Shown piece by piece: positions 63,930-64,000 of a stretch of DNA of 64,000 nucleotides (positions within the stretch are counted from its first letter, which is position 1; every line of letters starts with the position of its first letter). The stretch comes from Nematopogon swammerdamellus (lineage: Eukaryota > Arthropoda > Insecta > Lepidoptera > Adelidae): positions 8,205,347 to 8,269,346 of the forward strand of contig OX336355.1 of NCBI GenBank assembly GCA_946902875.1. Reading direction: 5' to 3'. The notes beneath the pieces were generated by a model. The model was not told the DNA's origin and did no database searches. It saw only the letters and a list, made by a program, of their open reading frames with translations. The position numbers were made by a program, and so were the translations under genes.

Positions 63930-64000
63930 CGAACATACGACTGTGCCGAGGGACCAATGGTGCATTCGACAATGTCATAATTACCCCTCCTCGCGAAACC
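63930..64000 (-). mobile_element. Type-2 SINE/LINE tail (family C), cut by window end
   Basis: GACTGTGCCGAGGGACCAAT, GGTGCATTCGAC, ACCCCTCCTCGCGAAACC. It continues past the window. Confidence 0.65.

Noticed and set aside
1..64000. CRISPR arrays, phage, bacterial operons or viral genes
   Set aside because: No regularly spaced repeats, no dense coding and no viral-type protein frames are present; the sequence is typical eukaryotic intergenic or intronic DNA.

Overview
This window reads as gene-poor nuclear DNA of a moth or butterfly, most likely a noctuid-like lepidopteran. It is AT-rich, has no operons or long open frames (the longest is 159 codons, antisense to repeats), and is filled with old, broken, often nested transposable elements. 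The lepidopteran assignment rests on the repeats. There is a tRNA/5S-rRNA chimeric SINE that shares its body with a tRNA-headed SINE, an arrangement I recall being described for the Helicoverpa HaSE1/HaSE3 families. There are Helitron-like ends with a CCGCGG block before CTAG, RTE-type and CR1/Jockey-type LINE 3' ends, and the short dispersed element built around a 'GTCGTAAAAGGCGACTAAGG' motif. No virus, bacterial gene, rRNA, convincing functional tRNA or CRISPR array is visible.

Families are labelled here by letter. A is a ~345-bp short retroposon ending in two hairpins and a (TATG)n tail. S is the SINE group with a common body and two tail types. C is the type-2 SINE tail, shared with a LINE 3' end. 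D is the RTE-like LINE 3' end. G is the CR1/Jockey-like LINE C-terminus. N is another LINE C-terminus. P is a LINE 3' UTR. H and L are Helitron-like. E is an element of about 480 bp with a terminal hairpin. F and K are other dispersed families.

Layout. 0-10 kb: two A copies, a tandem pair of SINEs, D and N LINE ends, and a TIR element with TATA duplications (5081-5531). 10-25 kb: G, C, D and F fragments, a SINE nested inside another repeat (20783-21064), and a 13-bp TIR pair (23459-23898). 25-34 kb: the most gene-like part. It has Helitron-like and palindromic MITEs, a 256-bp TTA-flanked MITE, a CpG-rich promoter-like stretch near 28.2-28.4 kb, and the best coding candidate: a minus-strand first exon (33670-33890) with a TATA box upstream and a GTAAGT donor at its end. 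A further minus-strand reading frame at 31512-31706 looks protein-like. 34-45 kb: full-length 5S/tRNA SINEs and two long fold-back elements. 45-64 kb: four of the five E copies, one nested inside F, two more long inverted-repeat elements, Helitron-like pairs, and an A copy with its head inverted as in twin priming.

No set of genes works together here. The interest lies in transposon architecture, RNA-structure conservation in the short retroposons, and a few splice-bounded frames that might be exons. Element boundaries were judged by eye from copy-to-copy comparison and may be off by several bases.
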